64,000 nt of DNA from Alphaproteobacteria bacterium (GCA_003246625.1 QJZR01000012.1:248001-312000); one strand, 5' to 3'; positions 48,237-59,854 are shown, counted from the first letter of the stretch. Numbers and translations are program-made. Notes: generated by a model not told the origin, from the sequence alone.

Positions 48237-49031
48237 TCAGTGAACGTGACTTGCCATGAATTGGCGCACGCGGTCGGATTCCGCGTGGTTGAAGATCTTT
48301 TCCGGGCTGCCCTGTTCCTCGACCTTGCCTTCGTGCAGGAACATGATCCAGTTCGACACCTCGCGGGCGAAGCCCATTTCGTGGGTGACGATCAGCATGG
48401 TGCGGCCTTCCTCGGCCAGCGAGCGGATCACCTGCAACACCTCGTTCACCAGTTCGGGATCGAGGGCGGAGGTCGGCTCGTCGAACAGGATTACCTCGGG
48501 CTCCATGACCAGGGCGCGGGCGATGGCGGCGCGCTGCTGCTGGCCGCCCGACAGATGCGCCGGATAATGCCCCATGCGGTCGCCCAGGCCGACGCGGTGC
48601 AGCATCGCTTCCGCCCGTTCGTGCGCTTCCTTGCGGGAAACCTTGGAGACGTGGATCGGCGCTTCGACGACGTTCTCCAGCACCGTCAGATGCGGCCACA
48701 GATTGAACGACTGGAAGACGAAGCCGATGCGGGCGCGCAGACGTGCCAACTGCCGCTGATCGGCGGGAACCAGGCCGCCGGTCTTCATCGTCTTGGTCCG
48801 GACTTCCTCGCCACGCAACAGAACGCGACCACGGTCCGGCGTCTCCAGATAATTGATGCAGCGCAGAAAGGTGCTCTTGCCCGAGCCGCTGGACCCCAGA
48901 ATGGAAATCACGTCGCCGCAGTTGGCGCTCAACGACACGCCCTTGAGGACGTCGTTGCCGCCGAAACGCTTGTGGATGTTCTCCACCTCAAGGACGGCGG
49001 ACGCGGCGGGATCGAAGGGGAGTTCGCTCAT
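48237..49031 (-). CDS. Polar amino-acid ABC transporter ATP-binding protein
   Basis: A 264-residue ABC ATPase of the HisP/GlnQ type. ISILGSSGSGKSTFLRCINY is Walker A, HLSGGQQQRAAIARALVMEP the signature, ILFDEPTSALDPE Walker B, and TMLIVTHEMGFA the switch His. KVSRKEAHERAEAMLHRVGL is typical of amino-acid importers. It is the first gene of the four-gene import operon. Confidence 0.95.
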   Translation of the reverse strand: MSELPFDPAASAVLEVENIHKRFGGNDVLKGVSLSANCGDVISILGSSGSGKSTFLRCINYLETPDRGRVLLRGEEVRTKTMKTGGLVPADQRQLARLRARIGFVFQSFNLWPHLTVLENVVEAPIHVSKVSRKEAHERAEAMLHRVGLGDRMGHYPAHLSGGQQQRAAIARALVMEPEVILFDEPTSALDPELVNEVLQVIRSLAEEGRTMLIVTHEMGFAREVSNWIMFLHEGKVEEQGSPEKIFNHAESDRVRQFMASHVH

Positions 49032-49152
49032 CGGCAGGGGGATTCCATTGATTGCTTAAGGCGGAACCTTATGACGGTCGCATCCTCGCCACAACAGTTT
49101 ATTGAACCGATACAAAGTAATCCCGCGCCGAAGCTTGATGCCCGCGCATCCG

Positions 49153-49160
49153 CGGTATAA
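49153..49160 (+). promoter_or_regulatory. Possible -10 element upstream of the DMT transporter gene
   Basis: GGTATAAA lies 35 bases before the ATG, with TTGATG about 15 bases upstream. Spacing is short, so support is modest. Confidence 0.3.
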
Positions 49161-49194
49161 ACACCACTGTCGTTTTTGAGCCGAGAGTTCTTTA

Positions 49195-50106
49195 ATGCGC
49201 CGTTTGCATGCCAACCTGCTGTTGTTGACCGCCTCCTTGATCTGGGGGGTGACGTTTTCCATCCAGCAACTCGCCATGGAACACATCGGTCCGACCCTGT
49301 TCACCGGGTTGCGCTTCCTGATGGGCGCGGCGGCGGTGCTGCCGCTGGCGCTGCACGAAGCGAAGACGAAGCGCCGCCGCGAGAACTGGCGCATGCCGCC
49401 CGGTTCCCTGCCCTGGCTGACGCTGACCGGCTGCGTGCTGTTCTCCGCCGCGCTGTTGCAGCAGATCGGCATCGCCGGAACCTCGGTGGCCAACGCCGGG
49501 TTCCTCACCGCGCTCTACGTGCCGCTGACCCCGATTCTCGCCTGGCTGGTGCTGCGCCGTCCGCCGCATCCGGCGATCTGGCCCGCCGCCGCCGCCTGCC
49601 TGGCCGGGGCCTATCTGATGGCGGGGGGGGCGCTCGACACCATGCGCGAAGGCGACCCCTGGGTGATCGCGGGCAGCCTGTTCTGGGCCATTCACATCCT
49701 GCTGATCGGCGCGATGACCGCCCGCGTCGGCGCGCCGTTCGTAATTTCCTGCATCCAGTTCGCCGCCTGCGGCACGGTCGGCCTGGTCTGGGGGCTGGCC
49801 ACCGAGCCCCTGACCTGGACGTCGGTCGTCGGCGCCTGGCCGATGCTGGCGTTCTCGGGCCTGTTGTCGGTGGGCACCGGCTTCACCCTGCAGGTGGTGG
49901 GGCAGCGCCACACCCCGGCCGCCGACGCCTCGATCATCTTGAGCGGCGAGACGGTGTTCGCCGCCATCGCCGGCAGCATCCTGCTCGGCCAGTCGCTCAG
50001 CCCGCTCGAAATCCAGGGCTGCCTTCTGATCCTGTCGGGCGTACTGGCGGTGGAACTGCTGCCCCTGATCGTCGAAAAGATGCGGAACCGCCGCGCCGCG
50101 CGCTGA
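49195..50106 (+). CDS. EamA/DMT-family transporter
   Basis: A 303-residue protein with ten membrane helices in two EamA repeats (ASLIWGVTFSIQQLAMEH at the start; GETVFAAIAGSILLGQSLSP at the second repeat end). Members export amino acids or metabolites; substrate unknown. It is divergent from the amino-acid ABC importer, which would pair import and export of related solutes, an inference only. Confidence 0.9.
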   Translation: MRRLHANLLLLTASLIWGVTFSIQQLAMEHIGPTLFTGLRFLMGAAAVLPLALHEAKTKRRRENWRMPPGSLPWLTLTGCVLFSAALLQQIGIAGTSVANAGFLTALYVPLTPILAWLVLRRPPHPAIWPAAAACLAGAYLMAGGALDTMREGDPWVIAGSLFWAIHILLIGAMTARVGAPFVISCIQFAACGTVGLVWGLATEPLTWTSVVGAWPMLAFSGLLSVGTGFTLQVVGQRHTPAADASIILSGETVFAAIAGSILLGQSLSPLEIQGCLLILSGVLAVELLPLIVEKMRNRRAAR

Positions 50107-50188
50107 ACGCGGCGGATTTCGTCTTGCCCGGCGGCGGAAGCCATCCTACCTAGGTGGTTCTTCTGCCATCCCTGCCGGAGTGCTTCCC

Positions 50189-51640
50189 GTGGCCGTTTCC
50201 CCGCTTGCCGAGCTTTCCCCCGCCGCCCTTTGGCGGGCCTTCGCCGATCTCTGCGCCATCCCCCATCCGTCGCGGCACGAAGCCGCGGTCATCGCCTTCC
50301 TGCACGGCCGCGCGGTGGCGAAGGGCCTGCCCGCCGAGATCGACGGAAAGGGCAACCTGATCGTGCGCAAGCCCGCCACCCCGGGCAAGGAAAAGCGCCC
50401 CGGCGTGATCCTGCAGGCGCATGTCGACATGGTGCCGCAGGCCAACGCCGGAACCGCGCACGACTTCGCCGCCGATCCGATCCGCCCGCGCGTCGAGGAC
50501 GGCTGGGTGAAGGCCACCGGCACCACCCTCGGCGCCGACAACGGCATCGGCGCCGCGGCGATGCTGGCGTTGATCGAGGACACGGCGGTGGCGCACGGCC
50601 CACTGGAATTCCTGTTCACGGTGGAGGAGGAAATCGGCCTCAACGGCGCGCGCGCCGTGGCACCGGGGGTGCTGCGCGGGTCGATCCTGCTCAACCTCGA
50701 CAGCGAGGACGACGGCCGTATCACCATCGGCTGCGCCGGAGGACGCGACGTGACCTCGTCCCTGCCGCTGCCCCGCGTCGCCGCCACCCCCGGCTCCGCC
50801 GGGTTCCGGGTACAGGTCAGCGGCCTGAAGGGCGGACATTCCGGCCTCGACATCCACAAGGGCCTGGGCAACGCCGTCCGCATCCTCGCCCGCGCCCTGC
50901 GCGCCGCCGCCGCCGCCGCGCCCTCGCTGCGTCTGGCGGAAATCGCCGGGGGCACCGCGCGCAACGCCATCCCGCGCGAGGCCGCCGCCCTGATCGTTCT
51001 ATCCCCGGGCGAGGAAGCCGCCGCCCGTGCCGCCATCGCCGCCGCCGCCCGCGACATGGCGGCGGAACTGACGCTGGCCGACCCCGGCCTGACGATCGCC
51101 GTCGAGGCCACGGCGGCGCCCGCCGCCGTCTTCGCCGACGCCACCCCCCTGCTGCGTGCCATCAACGCCTGCCCCGACGGCATCGCGCGGCTGAACGACA
51201 CCCTGCCCGGCGTGCCCGAAACCTCCTGCAACCTCGGCGTCATCGCCTCCGGGGAAAACGGCGTCGAAATCGTCACCATGGTGCGCAGCAGCGTCGATTC
51301 CGCCCGCGACGCCCTGGCGGACCGGGTCGCCGACGCCTTCGCCCTGGCGGGCGGCACGGCGCGCCTGGGCACGCCCTATCCCGGCTGGAAGCCCAACCCC
51401 GCCTCCCCCACCCTCGCCCTTCTCGGCGAGCTCCACCGCCGCCGCACCGGCCAGGAGCCGCTCGTGGACAGCGTTCACGCCGGCCTGGAATGCGCCATCC
51501 TGGGGGCGACCTATCCGAACTGGGACATGGTTTCGATCGGGCCGAGCATCCGCAGCCCGCATTCCCCCGACGAACGGGTGGAAATCGCCAGTGTCGGCAA
51601 CTTCTGGACGCTGCTGACCGCCGCGCTGGAAGCGGTGTAG
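50189..51640 (+). CDS. pepD: Aminoacyl-histidine dipeptidase (PepD-type, M20)
   Basis: A 483-residue cytoplasmic metallopeptidase cleaving X-His and other dipeptides. IPHPSRHEAAVIAFL, VILQAHVDMVPQ (first metal His), TTLGADNGIGAAAML (bridging Asp), FLFTVEEEIGLNGA (catalytic and metal Glu) and LNLDSEDDGRITIGCAGG are PepD motifs; VHAGLECAILGATYPNWDMVSIGP near the C-terminus carries the final ligands. GTG 50189 has GGAG 8 bases upstream; GTG 50180 is possible. Confidence 0.92.
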   Translation: MAVSPLAELSPAALWRAFADLCAIPHPSRHEAAVIAFLHGRAVAKGLPAEIDGKGNLIVRKPATPGKEKRPGVILQAHVDMVPQANAGTAHDFAADPIRPRVEDGWVKATGTTLGADNGIGAAAMLALIEDTAVAHGPLEFLFTVEEEIGLNGARAVAPGVLRGSILLNLDSEDDGRITIGCAGGRDVTSSLPLPRVAATPGSAGFRVQVSGLKGGHSGLDIHKGLGNAVRILARALRAAAAAAPSLRLAEIAGGTARNAIPREAAALIVLSPGEEAAARAAIAAAARDMAAELTLADPGLTIAVEATAAPAAVFADATPLLRAINACPDGIARLNDTLPGVPETSCNLGVIASGENGVEIVTMVRSSVDSARDALADRVADAFALAGGTARLGTPYPGWKPNPASPTLALLGELHRRRTGQEPLVDSVHAGLECAILGATYPNWDMVSIGPSIRSPHSPDERVEIASVGNFWTLLTAALEAV

Positions 51641-51647
51641 GGCCGCT

Positions 51648-52682
51648 TTACAGCGGCCGGTTGTCGACCTTGGGGGAAAGGGCGCGGAACAGGCGGCCGG
51701 GATCGGCCAGTTCCGGCCCGAACTCCAGGCCGACGGCACCCCGCCGCAGCAACACCACCGGGGCCGCCTCGCCCGAGGTGATGCGATAGGGCTTGCCGGA
51801 AAAGGCGAAGGGTTCCAGGGCGGCGGCCATGGATTCGACGAACTCCGGCGCCATCCAGGGCTGGGCGCTGCCACGGATATCCGCCTGCACCTCCGCCACC
51901 CGCTCGCGCAAAATCTCGGCGGGGGGACGGGTGTCTCCCGCCTTCTTCGCCTGAATTTCGATGCGGCGGCGCACCGCGCCGAGGTCGGTCATGGCGAAAC
52001 CGAAGCCGCCGATATCCAGCGTCTCGATCGACTTTCCCGCCGTTTCGCCGAACGCCGCGGCGGCCAGCATCGGCGGCACCCCGGCCTGGATCGCTTCCTC
52101 CGCCCAGGCGCCGACGGCGCGCAGGGTCTCGCTGTCCAGGCCGCCGATACTGACCGCCATGCCAAGCGACACGAAATCCCGCAGGGTCAGGCCGCCCGCC
52201 ACGCGGAAGCGTTTCGCCGCGTCGTCCATGGCATAGAAGAAATCGGCGTCCACCAGCATTTCGTCGACGCCCTGTTCGCGCAGTTCGTCGGCGTTGGCGG
52301 CATAGGCGCAGGAAGCCCCGGTCTCCGCGCAGTCCTTCGCCCACTGGGCGAAGGCCAGATGCACCCCCCGCACCGCGATCTTCGCCTGACGCGGCAGCCC
52401 CTTCGGGGTTTCCCGATAGTCGCGAAGTTCGACGCGGTCGATGCGCCAGACCACCGCGCCGTTCTCGGTGAAGGAAATGTCGGAGACCGAACCGCCCGCG
52501 CTCAGGGGATCGACGCTGAGAGCGCCGTAACGCACCGCCCCGGCCAGGCCGTTTTCCGCCAGACCGGCGTCGATGCGCGCCCGCGCCCGGGTCTCCGCCG
52601 CGTGCTGCGCCCAGACATAGCCGCCCACCGCCAGAATTCCCGCCGCCGCCACCGTCAAACCGACCCAGCCGATGCGCCGCAT
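51648..52682 (-). CDS. Membrane-anchored periplasmic hypothetical protein
   Basis: A 344-residue protein from ATG 52682 (AAAAGGG upstream). One N-terminal helix (IGWVGLTVAAAGILAVGGYVW) anchors an extracytoplasmic body with repeated beta-rich stretches (VRYGALSVDPLSAGGSVSDI, FRVAGGLTLRDFVSLGMAVS, IETLDIGGFGFAMTDLGAV). The arrangement resembles DUF945/AsmA-like periplasmic proteins, but this is weak. No close neighbour explains it; pepD is convergent with it. Confidence 0.62.
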   Translation of the reverse strand: MRRIGWVGLTVAAAGILAVGGYVWAQHAAETRARARIDAGLAENGLAGAVRYGALSVDPLSAGGSVSDISFTENGAVVWRIDRVELRDYRETPKGLPRQAKIAVRGVHLAFAQWAKDCAETGASCAYAANADELREQGVDEMLVDADFFYAMDDAAKRFRVAGGLTLRDFVSLGMAVSIGGLDSETLRAVGAWAEEAIQAGVPPMLAAAAFGETAGKSIETLDIGGFGFAMTDLGAVRRRIEIQAKKAGDTRPPAEILRERVAEVQADIRGSAQPWMAPEFVESMAAALEPFAFSGKPYRITSGEAAPVVLLRRGAVGLEFGPELADPGRLFRALSPKVDNRPL

Positions 52683-52896
52683 GATGACCCTTTTCCGCCA
52701 TGAAAATATCGAAGGGGGCATCAGAACACGCGCGCCCGGTCCTGTCCAGACGGGGGCGTGACGCGTAAGTGCGGGGTTATGTGAAGCGCTTCACTGACGC
52801 ATGGGGGAAACCGACCGAATATGACTCATGGGTTCGCGGCAGACACCCTCGACATCCCCTCATCTCCCGTCGCCGTGTTCCCTGCCATCCCAAGGC

Positions 52897-52934
52897 CCAG
52901 AAGCCCCGGCCACTCCCACGGCCGGGGCTTCACT
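52897..52934. terminator. Terminator between rlmJ and the convergent upstream region
   Basis: GAAGCCCCGGCC-ACTCCCAC-GGCCGGGGCTTC is a perfect 12-bp stem 6 bases after the rlmJ stop (rlmJ is minus strand). The plus side is followed by ACTTTATCTT. The 52683-52939 gap holds nothing else that I recognise. Confidence 0.75.
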
Positions 52935-52939
52935 TTATC

Positions 52940-53758
52940 TTATGCGCCGCCGCCGATCCGGCGCAGCACGTGGCGCCCGCCGAAACCCGCTGCCTCCAGC
53001 CAGCCGAAAAGCGCCGCCGCCTCGTCGTCCAGACGCCAGGGCGGATTGACCACCGCGACCCCGGAACCGTACAGCCCGCGCTCCTCGCCCGGGCCACGGC
53101 GATGCCATTCGCTGACCAGCACCTCGGGGAACCCGGCCTCGGCCAGGGAGGACAGCAGGATCTCGTGCCGCGCCTCGGGCAGCAGCGGATACCAGACGAA
53201 GTACACGCCGCCGCGCCAGCGGGCGAAGGCCTTGGCCACCGCCGCCGGAATCGCGCGGTATTCATCCTTCACCTCGTAGGCCGGATCGATCACCGCCACC
53301 CCCCGCTTCTCGGCGGGCGGCACCAGGGCGAGCAACGCCTCCATCGCGTCGCGGCGGTGCAGGTGGGCACGCGGATCGCCCCTCAACGCGCGCCTCAATT
53401 CCTGATACGCGCGGGGATGCAACTCCACCGCCAGCAGACGGTCGGCCGGGCGCATCAGGCGCAGCGCCAGCAGCGGCGAACCGGGATAGAAACGCCCGTC
53501 CGCCACGCCGTTGCGATAGGCGCGCGCCGCCTCGGGCGGATCGGGCAGGGAAAGAAAGCGCCCCACCCCCGCCGCCGCCTCGCCGCTGGCCCGCGCCTCG
53601 TCGCAGCAAAGATCGTATTCCCCTTCCCCGCCGTGAGTGTCGATGACGCAGAAGGGGGTCTCTTTCCGCGCCAACGCGGCCAGCACCCGCGACAGCAGCA
53701 GGTGCTTGTGGACGTCGGCGAAGTTTCCGGCGTGATAGCGGTGCAGATAGCTCAGCAT
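52940..53758 (-). CDS. rlmJ: 23S rRNA (adenine(2030)-N6)-methyltransferase RlmJ
   Basis: A 272-residue SAM-dependent methyltransferase. MLSYLHRYHAGNFADVHKHL is the distinctive N-terminal segment, IDTHGGEGEYDL the SAM site, and GVAVIDPAYEVKDEY the catalytic motif IV, reading DPAY where most relatives have DPPY. PGSPLLALRLMRPADRL is a family signature. Methylation acts on free 23S rRNA. Confidence 0.92.
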   Translation of the reverse strand: MLSYLHRYHAGNFADVHKHLLLSRVLAALARKETPFCVIDTHGGEGEYDLCCDEARASGEAAAGVGRFLSLPDPPEAARAYRNGVADGRFYPGSPLLALRLMRPADRLLAVELHPRAYQELRRALRGDPRAHLHRRDAMEALLALVPPAEKRGVAVIDPAYEVKDEYRAIPAAVAKAFARWRGGVYFVWYPLLPEARHEILLSSLAEAGFPEVLVSEWHRRGPGEERGLYGSGVAVVNPPWRLDDEAAALFGWLEAAGFGGRHVLRRIGGGA

Positions 53759-53831
53759 GACGCCCCGATCGGCAAGGTTTCAACCGGCGCACTCTGCCAA
53801 GCTCGGGGCCGTCTGTCCACGGCTTCGCCCC

Positions 53832-54284
53832 TCAGTCTGCCATGATATCCCGCCGCAACTGCGGCAGGAGGGCACGCAGGCCGAGGCGCCGTTCCTCGGG
53901 CGTGTCAAAAACCCGAACCAGGTCGCAGTACAACCCGGCGATGATGCGGGCGTGTTTCTGCGGCGACAACGCCACCCCCTCCTCGGCGGCGGTGGCATGT
54001 ACCACCTCGTGTATCCGCACCAGCAGGGATTCGTCGACGGGCGGCATCGGATTTTCGATGAACGGCGTCGCCCGTCCCGCGATCAGCCAATCCAGGGAAA
54101 CCCGGAACATCTCGGAAATCCGCACCAGGGCCTCGGGCGGCGGGAAGCTGACCCCCCGTTCCCACCCCGCGACCGTGGTCAACGGCAACCCCATGCGGAC
54201 CGCGAATTCGGCGCGCGGCAATTCGCCACGCGCGGCGATCAGGCGTTCGGCAAAAGGCGTACGCGGCTTCAGCTTCCTGGCCAT
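53832..54284 (-). CDS. XRE-family transcriptional regulator
   Basis: A 150-residue protein with an N-terminal helix-turn-helix at about 11-68 (FAERLIAARGELPRAEFAVR, GLPLTTVAGWERGVSFPPPE) and a helical C-terminal part without a known ligand domain. It likely represses a nearby operon or itself; the AT-rich region upstream (54285-54772) is a plausible operator site, though no clear palindrome was identified. Confidence 0.8.
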   Translation of the reverse strand: MARKLKPRTPFAERLIAARGELPRAEFAVRMGLPLTTVAGWERGVSFPPPEALVRISEMFRVSLDWLIAGRATPFIENPMPPVDESLLVRIHEVVHATAAEEGVALSPQKHARIIAGLYCDLVRVFDTPEERRLGLRALLPQLRRDIMAD

Positions 54285-54772
54285 GCTCGGTCCGCCTCGG
54301 GCGAGATATTACTTTTGGTTGAATATTCCCACGACAGATCCCGACAACAGATTGAGAAACCCTGAGTACAAACATCTTTATCGCGATCAATCGCGGAAGA
54401 AGAGTTTGCGCGCTTGCAAATAACGAAAAACGCGTTTACCGTTATACGCGTGATTTGGGGGATCCGTTTATGGGGGATGGCAACGGAGCATCTCGGCATC
54501 TTCTTCGCGTAACTCCGACATATGCATAGCCGCCTCCAGTCCGTTCTCTGGAGGCTCGTGGATGGTTCTCGGTCGAGTGAAGCGATCTTGTTTCAAGCTT
54601 GCCCGACCTTTTGCCGCAAAGTCCACAAAACCTTTTTCGTGCTGGAAATAAGGAAGAGAGCGCATACGTGCGCACATAATTCCTAATTATTATCAATACG
54701 ATAGCATCTCATTGATTTTATTTCGTTCTTTCTCCGAACAAAAAATCCTTCAAGCATCTTGGGAGGGGCATC
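54285..54772. other. AT-rich regulatory gap between the XRE gene and the chemoreceptor
   Basis: A 488-base divergent gap of clearly lower GC. It holds promoters for the XRE gene (minus) and the chemoreceptor (plus). A 69-codon minus-strand frame at 54468-54677 has no recognisable domain and is not called. The chemoreceptor ATG is preceded by GGGAGGGGC. Confidence 0.5.
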
Positions 54773-56458
54773 ATGCGGTGGTTCGACAATCTTAAATTGA
54801 GCAAGAAGCTGCTCAACATCTTCACCCTTCTGACCCTGGTCGTCATTGCCATGGGCGCCAGTTCCCTGCGGGAAATCGGCCGAATGGGAGAAGCGACGGA
54901 CGACCTCGCCCAGGTTCGCATCCCGGGAATCAAGACCAACGGCGATCTCCGCTATAATCTCGCGGCCCGGCGAACCTTGGAAAACATGCTGGTCCTGGTT
55001 TCCTCCCCCGAGGAGTTCAAACCCCTCGAAGCACAATATGCCGTCTACGTGAAAAAGATCGAGGAAGCGAGCAAGACCCTGGGAACCCTTCTCACCACCG
55101 AGAAAGGGCAAGCCGCGCTTAAGGACTTCAACGCCCGATACGCCACCTACGACGCGGCGGCACGGCCGATCCTCGACCTGGCGCGCGGCAATCGCGACGC
55201 GGAAGCCATCGCCTTGATCGGCCAAACCCGCGGCAGCTTCCTCGAGATGTCGAAAACCGTCGAAGCCATCGGCGAAATGTCCGCGGCGGCAGCCAACAAG
55301 GCGGCGAAGGCGGCGGAAGACGTGCAGGTGCATGCCCGCAACATCACCCTGTTCGTCATGGCGGTGGTGGTGGCGTTGTCGCTGGCCGCCGCGATGATGC
55401 TGAAGAACGGTATCGCCACGCCGATCATTGCGATGACCGACGCGATGCGGCGCCTGGCCGAGGGCGACAAGAGCGTCGAGATTCCGGCGCATGGCCGCAA
55501 GGACGAGGTCGGCGCGATGGCCGACGCGGTCGAGGTGTTCAAGCAGAACGCCATCGAGGCCGAACGCCTGGCCGCCGAACAGGAAGCGGCGCGCGCCGAA
55601 CGCGAACGGCGCGCCGCGGCGATCGAATCCTTGACCCGCGATTTCGACCTTAAGGTGTCGCAGGTGCTGAATATCGTCACCGGCGCCTGCACCGAGCTGG
55701 ACGCCACCGCGCAGACCCTTTCCGCCACCGCCGAGCAAACCAACAGCCAGGCGACCACGGTGGCGGCGGCGACCGAGCAGGCCTCGGCCAGCGTGCAGAC
55801 GGTGGCCACCGCGGCGGAGGAACTGTCCGCCTCGATCGGCGAAATCGGCCGCCAGGTGGAAACCGCCAGCCGGATTTCCCAGGCCACCGCCGATGACGCG
55901 CAGCGCACCAACACCACCGTCAAGGATTTGGCGGACAGCTCGGCGCACATCGGCACGGTGATCAACCTGATCAACGACATCGCCAGCCAGACCAACCTGC
56001 TGGCCTTGAACGCCACCATCGAGGCGGCGCGCGCCGGCGAGGCGGGCAAGGGCTTCGCCGTGGTCGCGGGCGAGGTGAAGAACCTGGCCAACCAGACCGC
56101 CAAGGCCACCGAGGAAATTTCCAACCAGGTCGCCGCGGTGCAGGACTCGACGCAGAACGTGGTCACCGCGATCGGCCAGATCGTCGGCCAGATCGGCGAA
56201 TTGAGCCAAATCAACGCGACCATCGCCTCGGCGGTGGAGGAACAGGCCGCCGCCGCCACGGAAATCGCCCGCAACGTGCAGCAGGCCGCCGCCGGGACGC
56301 AGGAGGTTTCCTCCACCATCGTCGGCGTCAGCCAGGCGGCGGGGGAAACCGGCGCTGCGTCGAAGCAGATGCTGGCCGCCTCGCAATCCCTGTCGGCCGA
56401 GGCGATTTCCCTCAAGGACGTGGTCGAGGACTTCCTGAACGGCGTGCGCGCAGCCTGA
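54773..56458 (+). CDS. Methyl-accepting chemotaxis protein
   Basis: A 561-residue chemoreceptor. Two membrane helices (about 13-30 and 189-209) flank a periplasmic helical domain of about 160 residues resembling a four-helix-bundle sensor, then a HAMP domain (IAMTDAMRRLAEGDKSVEIP) and the signalling domain with the hairpin tip region IINLINDIASQTNLLALNATIEAARAGEAGKGFAVVAGEV, described in parts. Ligand unknown. It is convergent with the orphan ProX-like gene, which could encode a binding partner. Confidence 0.95.
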   Translation: MRWFDNLKLSKKLLNIFTLLTLVVIAMGASSLREIGRMGEATDDLAQVRIPGIKTNGDLRYNLAARRTLENMLVLVSSPEEFKPLEAQYAVYVKKIEEASKTLGTLLTTEKGQAALKDFNARYATYDAAARPILDLARGNRDAEAIALIGQTRGSFLEMSKTVEAIGEMSAAAANKAAKAAEDVQVHARNITLFVMAVVVALSLAAAMMLKNGIATPIIAMTDAMRRLAEGDKSVEIPAHGRKDEVGAMADAVEVFKQNAIEAERLAAEQEAARAERERRAAAIESLTRDFDLKVSQVLNIVTGACTELDATAQTLSATAEQTNSQATTVAAATEQASASVQTVATAAEELSASIGEIGRQVETASRISQATADDAQRTNTTVKDLADSSAHIGTVINLINDIASQTNLLALNATIEAARAGEAGKGFAVVAGEVKNLANQTAKATEEISNQVAAVQDSTQNVVTAIGQIVGQIGELSQINATIASAVEEQAAAATEIARNVQQAAAGTQEVSSTIVGVSQAAGETGAASKQMLAASQSLSAEAISLKDVVEDFLNGVRAA

Positions 56459-56472
56459 CAGCACGCGCGCCG

Positions 56473-56511
56473 CAGAGCCCCGCCGTTCCACTGCCCGGAC
56501 GGCGGGGCTCG
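56473..56511. terminator. Terminator between the chemoreceptor and ProX-like genes
   Basis: GAGCCCCGCCGT and ACGGCGGGGCTC form a perfect 12-bp stem with a 12-base loop, followed by GTCTTTGTC. It sits between two convergent genes and probably serves both. Confidence 0.85.
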
Positions 56512-56538
56512 TCTTTGTCATTGCGGCGCCACGGCTTG

Positions 56539-57549
56539 TCATCGCAGCGCCGCATCGACCCGCTCGGCGACCTCGGCGGGCAACCAGGGACGCCAGACGT
56601 CGGCGCGGGTTCTCAGAAAATCCCGGGCGGCGGCCTCGGCACCGCTGGATTTACGCATCACCGTCAGGGCATGCGACACCAGCGCGGCATCGGTCCGATA
56701 GGCGGCGACGAAGGCCCGCAAACGCGGCGCGGCGCGGGCGAAATCGGCATTGACCGCGGTCAGCACCCGCGTCGCGGGATAGGCGGTCGGCCGCTCCGGC
56801 GGGTCGGAGGTCAGAAAGCGTTGCCAGGCCGCAGCGTCGAAGGCGGGCTCGGCCAGACGCACGCCGTCGAAGGTCCCCGAAATCCAGGACGGCGACCAGC
56901 CGTAATAAAGAATCGGCCGTTCCTGCCGATAAGCGGCCGCGACAGCGGCCTCCAGGTCGTCGGAGGTATAGGCACGGACGTTGGTGAAATCGCGGGACAA
57001 GCCATAGGCCTGCAGCTTCGCGGTGTTGATCCGCGCCGACGTCCAGCCCGTCACGCCGTTGTAAAAACGGCCCTTGTCGGGTTCCTCGCGGTCGCGGAAC
57101 AGGAACTTGTATCGCGGCAGATCCGTCACCGCCTTCAGGCCGGGGGCCGGGGCCGAGCCTCCCTCCACCAGATAGCGCGGCACGTACCAACCCTGCTCCG
57201 CGTCCGCGTAATTCACCCCGGTCAGATCGATCCGGCCCGAGGCACGCAAGGCCTCCAGCGCCTCCGCCATGTTGTCGGCCCAGATCTCCAGAGTGACGTC
57301 GACGTCGCCACGCGCCATCGCCTGCAACAGGGGAAGGGTCGAACCGGGCACCGTCTCGACGGCGCAACCGTATCCCTTTTCCAGGATGAAACGGGCCACC
57401 GCCACGTGAAAGGCGTTGGATTCCCAATCCAGATCGGCCATCCGCACCGGCCTGGCCACCTCGCACGACGGCGCGTCCCGCGCCGCTGCCGCGACCGGCG
57501 CCAGGAAACCACCCAGACAGGCGAAAAGGACGAACCAACGCACGCGCAT
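56539..57549 (-). CDS. Orphan ProX/OpuAC-type glycine betaine/choline substrate-binding protein
   Basis: A 336-residue periplasmic binding protein. ATG 57549 follows GTGAGG by 5 bases and opens a signal peptide (VRWFVLFACLGGFLAPVAAA). The mature protein has the type-II fold with DLDWESNAFHVAVARFILEKGYG, LPLLQAMARGDVDVTLEIWADN and PILYYGWSPSWISGTF, all typical of quaternary-amine receptors with Trp/Tyr cages. No permease or ATPase lies beside it, so it may serve another importer or a sensor. Confidence 0.85.
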   Translation of the reverse strand: MRVRWFVLFACLGGFLAPVAAAARDAPSCEVARPVRMADLDWESNAFHVAVARFILEKGYGCAVETVPGSTLPLLQAMARGDVDVTLEIWADNMAEALEALRASGRIDLTGVNYADAEQGWYVPRYLVEGGSAPAPGLKAVTDLPRYKFLFRDREEPDKGRFYNGVTGWTSARINTAKLQAYGLSRDFTNVRAYTSDDLEAAVAAAYRQERPILYYGWSPSWISGTFDGVRLAEPAFDAAAWQRFLTSDPPERPTAYPATRVLTAVNADFARAAPRLRAFVAAYRTDAALVSHALTVMRKSSGAEAAARDFLRTRADVWRPWLPAEVAERVDAALR

Positions 57550-57674
57550 GTCGGCCTCACCCGGAAGCGCCCGGCGGAACGGGGCGTTCGACAACTTGGA
57601 TATGGAGGCACAACCCCCGGTTTTCCACGAAAGAAAATCCGCGACCGCGCGTGCACAACTCGTAATCAGCCCCT

Positions 57675-58266
<592 letters not shown>

Positions 58267-58269
58267 GAT

Positions 58270-58300
58270 ACCTGGCCATCCCCGGACAACCGGGGAGAGC
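58270..58300 (+). other. glnB-glnA intergenic hairpin
   Basis: CCCCGG-ACAA-CCGGGG lies shortly after the glnB stop in a 156-base spacer. It may balance glnB and glnA levels. I saw no convincing extra promoter in the spacer. Confidence 0.4.
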
Positions 58301-58422
58301 CGAGAGTTTCGGGCCTTGGAATCGAGTGGCGGCACGCACCCGCCAAGGCAACGTATACGCAGGGAGCGAAGCCGCGACAGATTGCGATTATTGCGTAACC
58401 GGCACTTCACGAGGGAAGCACC

Positions 58423-59829
<1,407 letters not shown>

Positions 59830-59854
59830 TCCCAAGGGATCGGACGAAAAAATC

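Noticed and set aside
54468-54677. 69-codon minus-strand frame upstream of the chemoreceptor
   Set aside because: Low-GC region, no homology-like features and no clear ribosome site.
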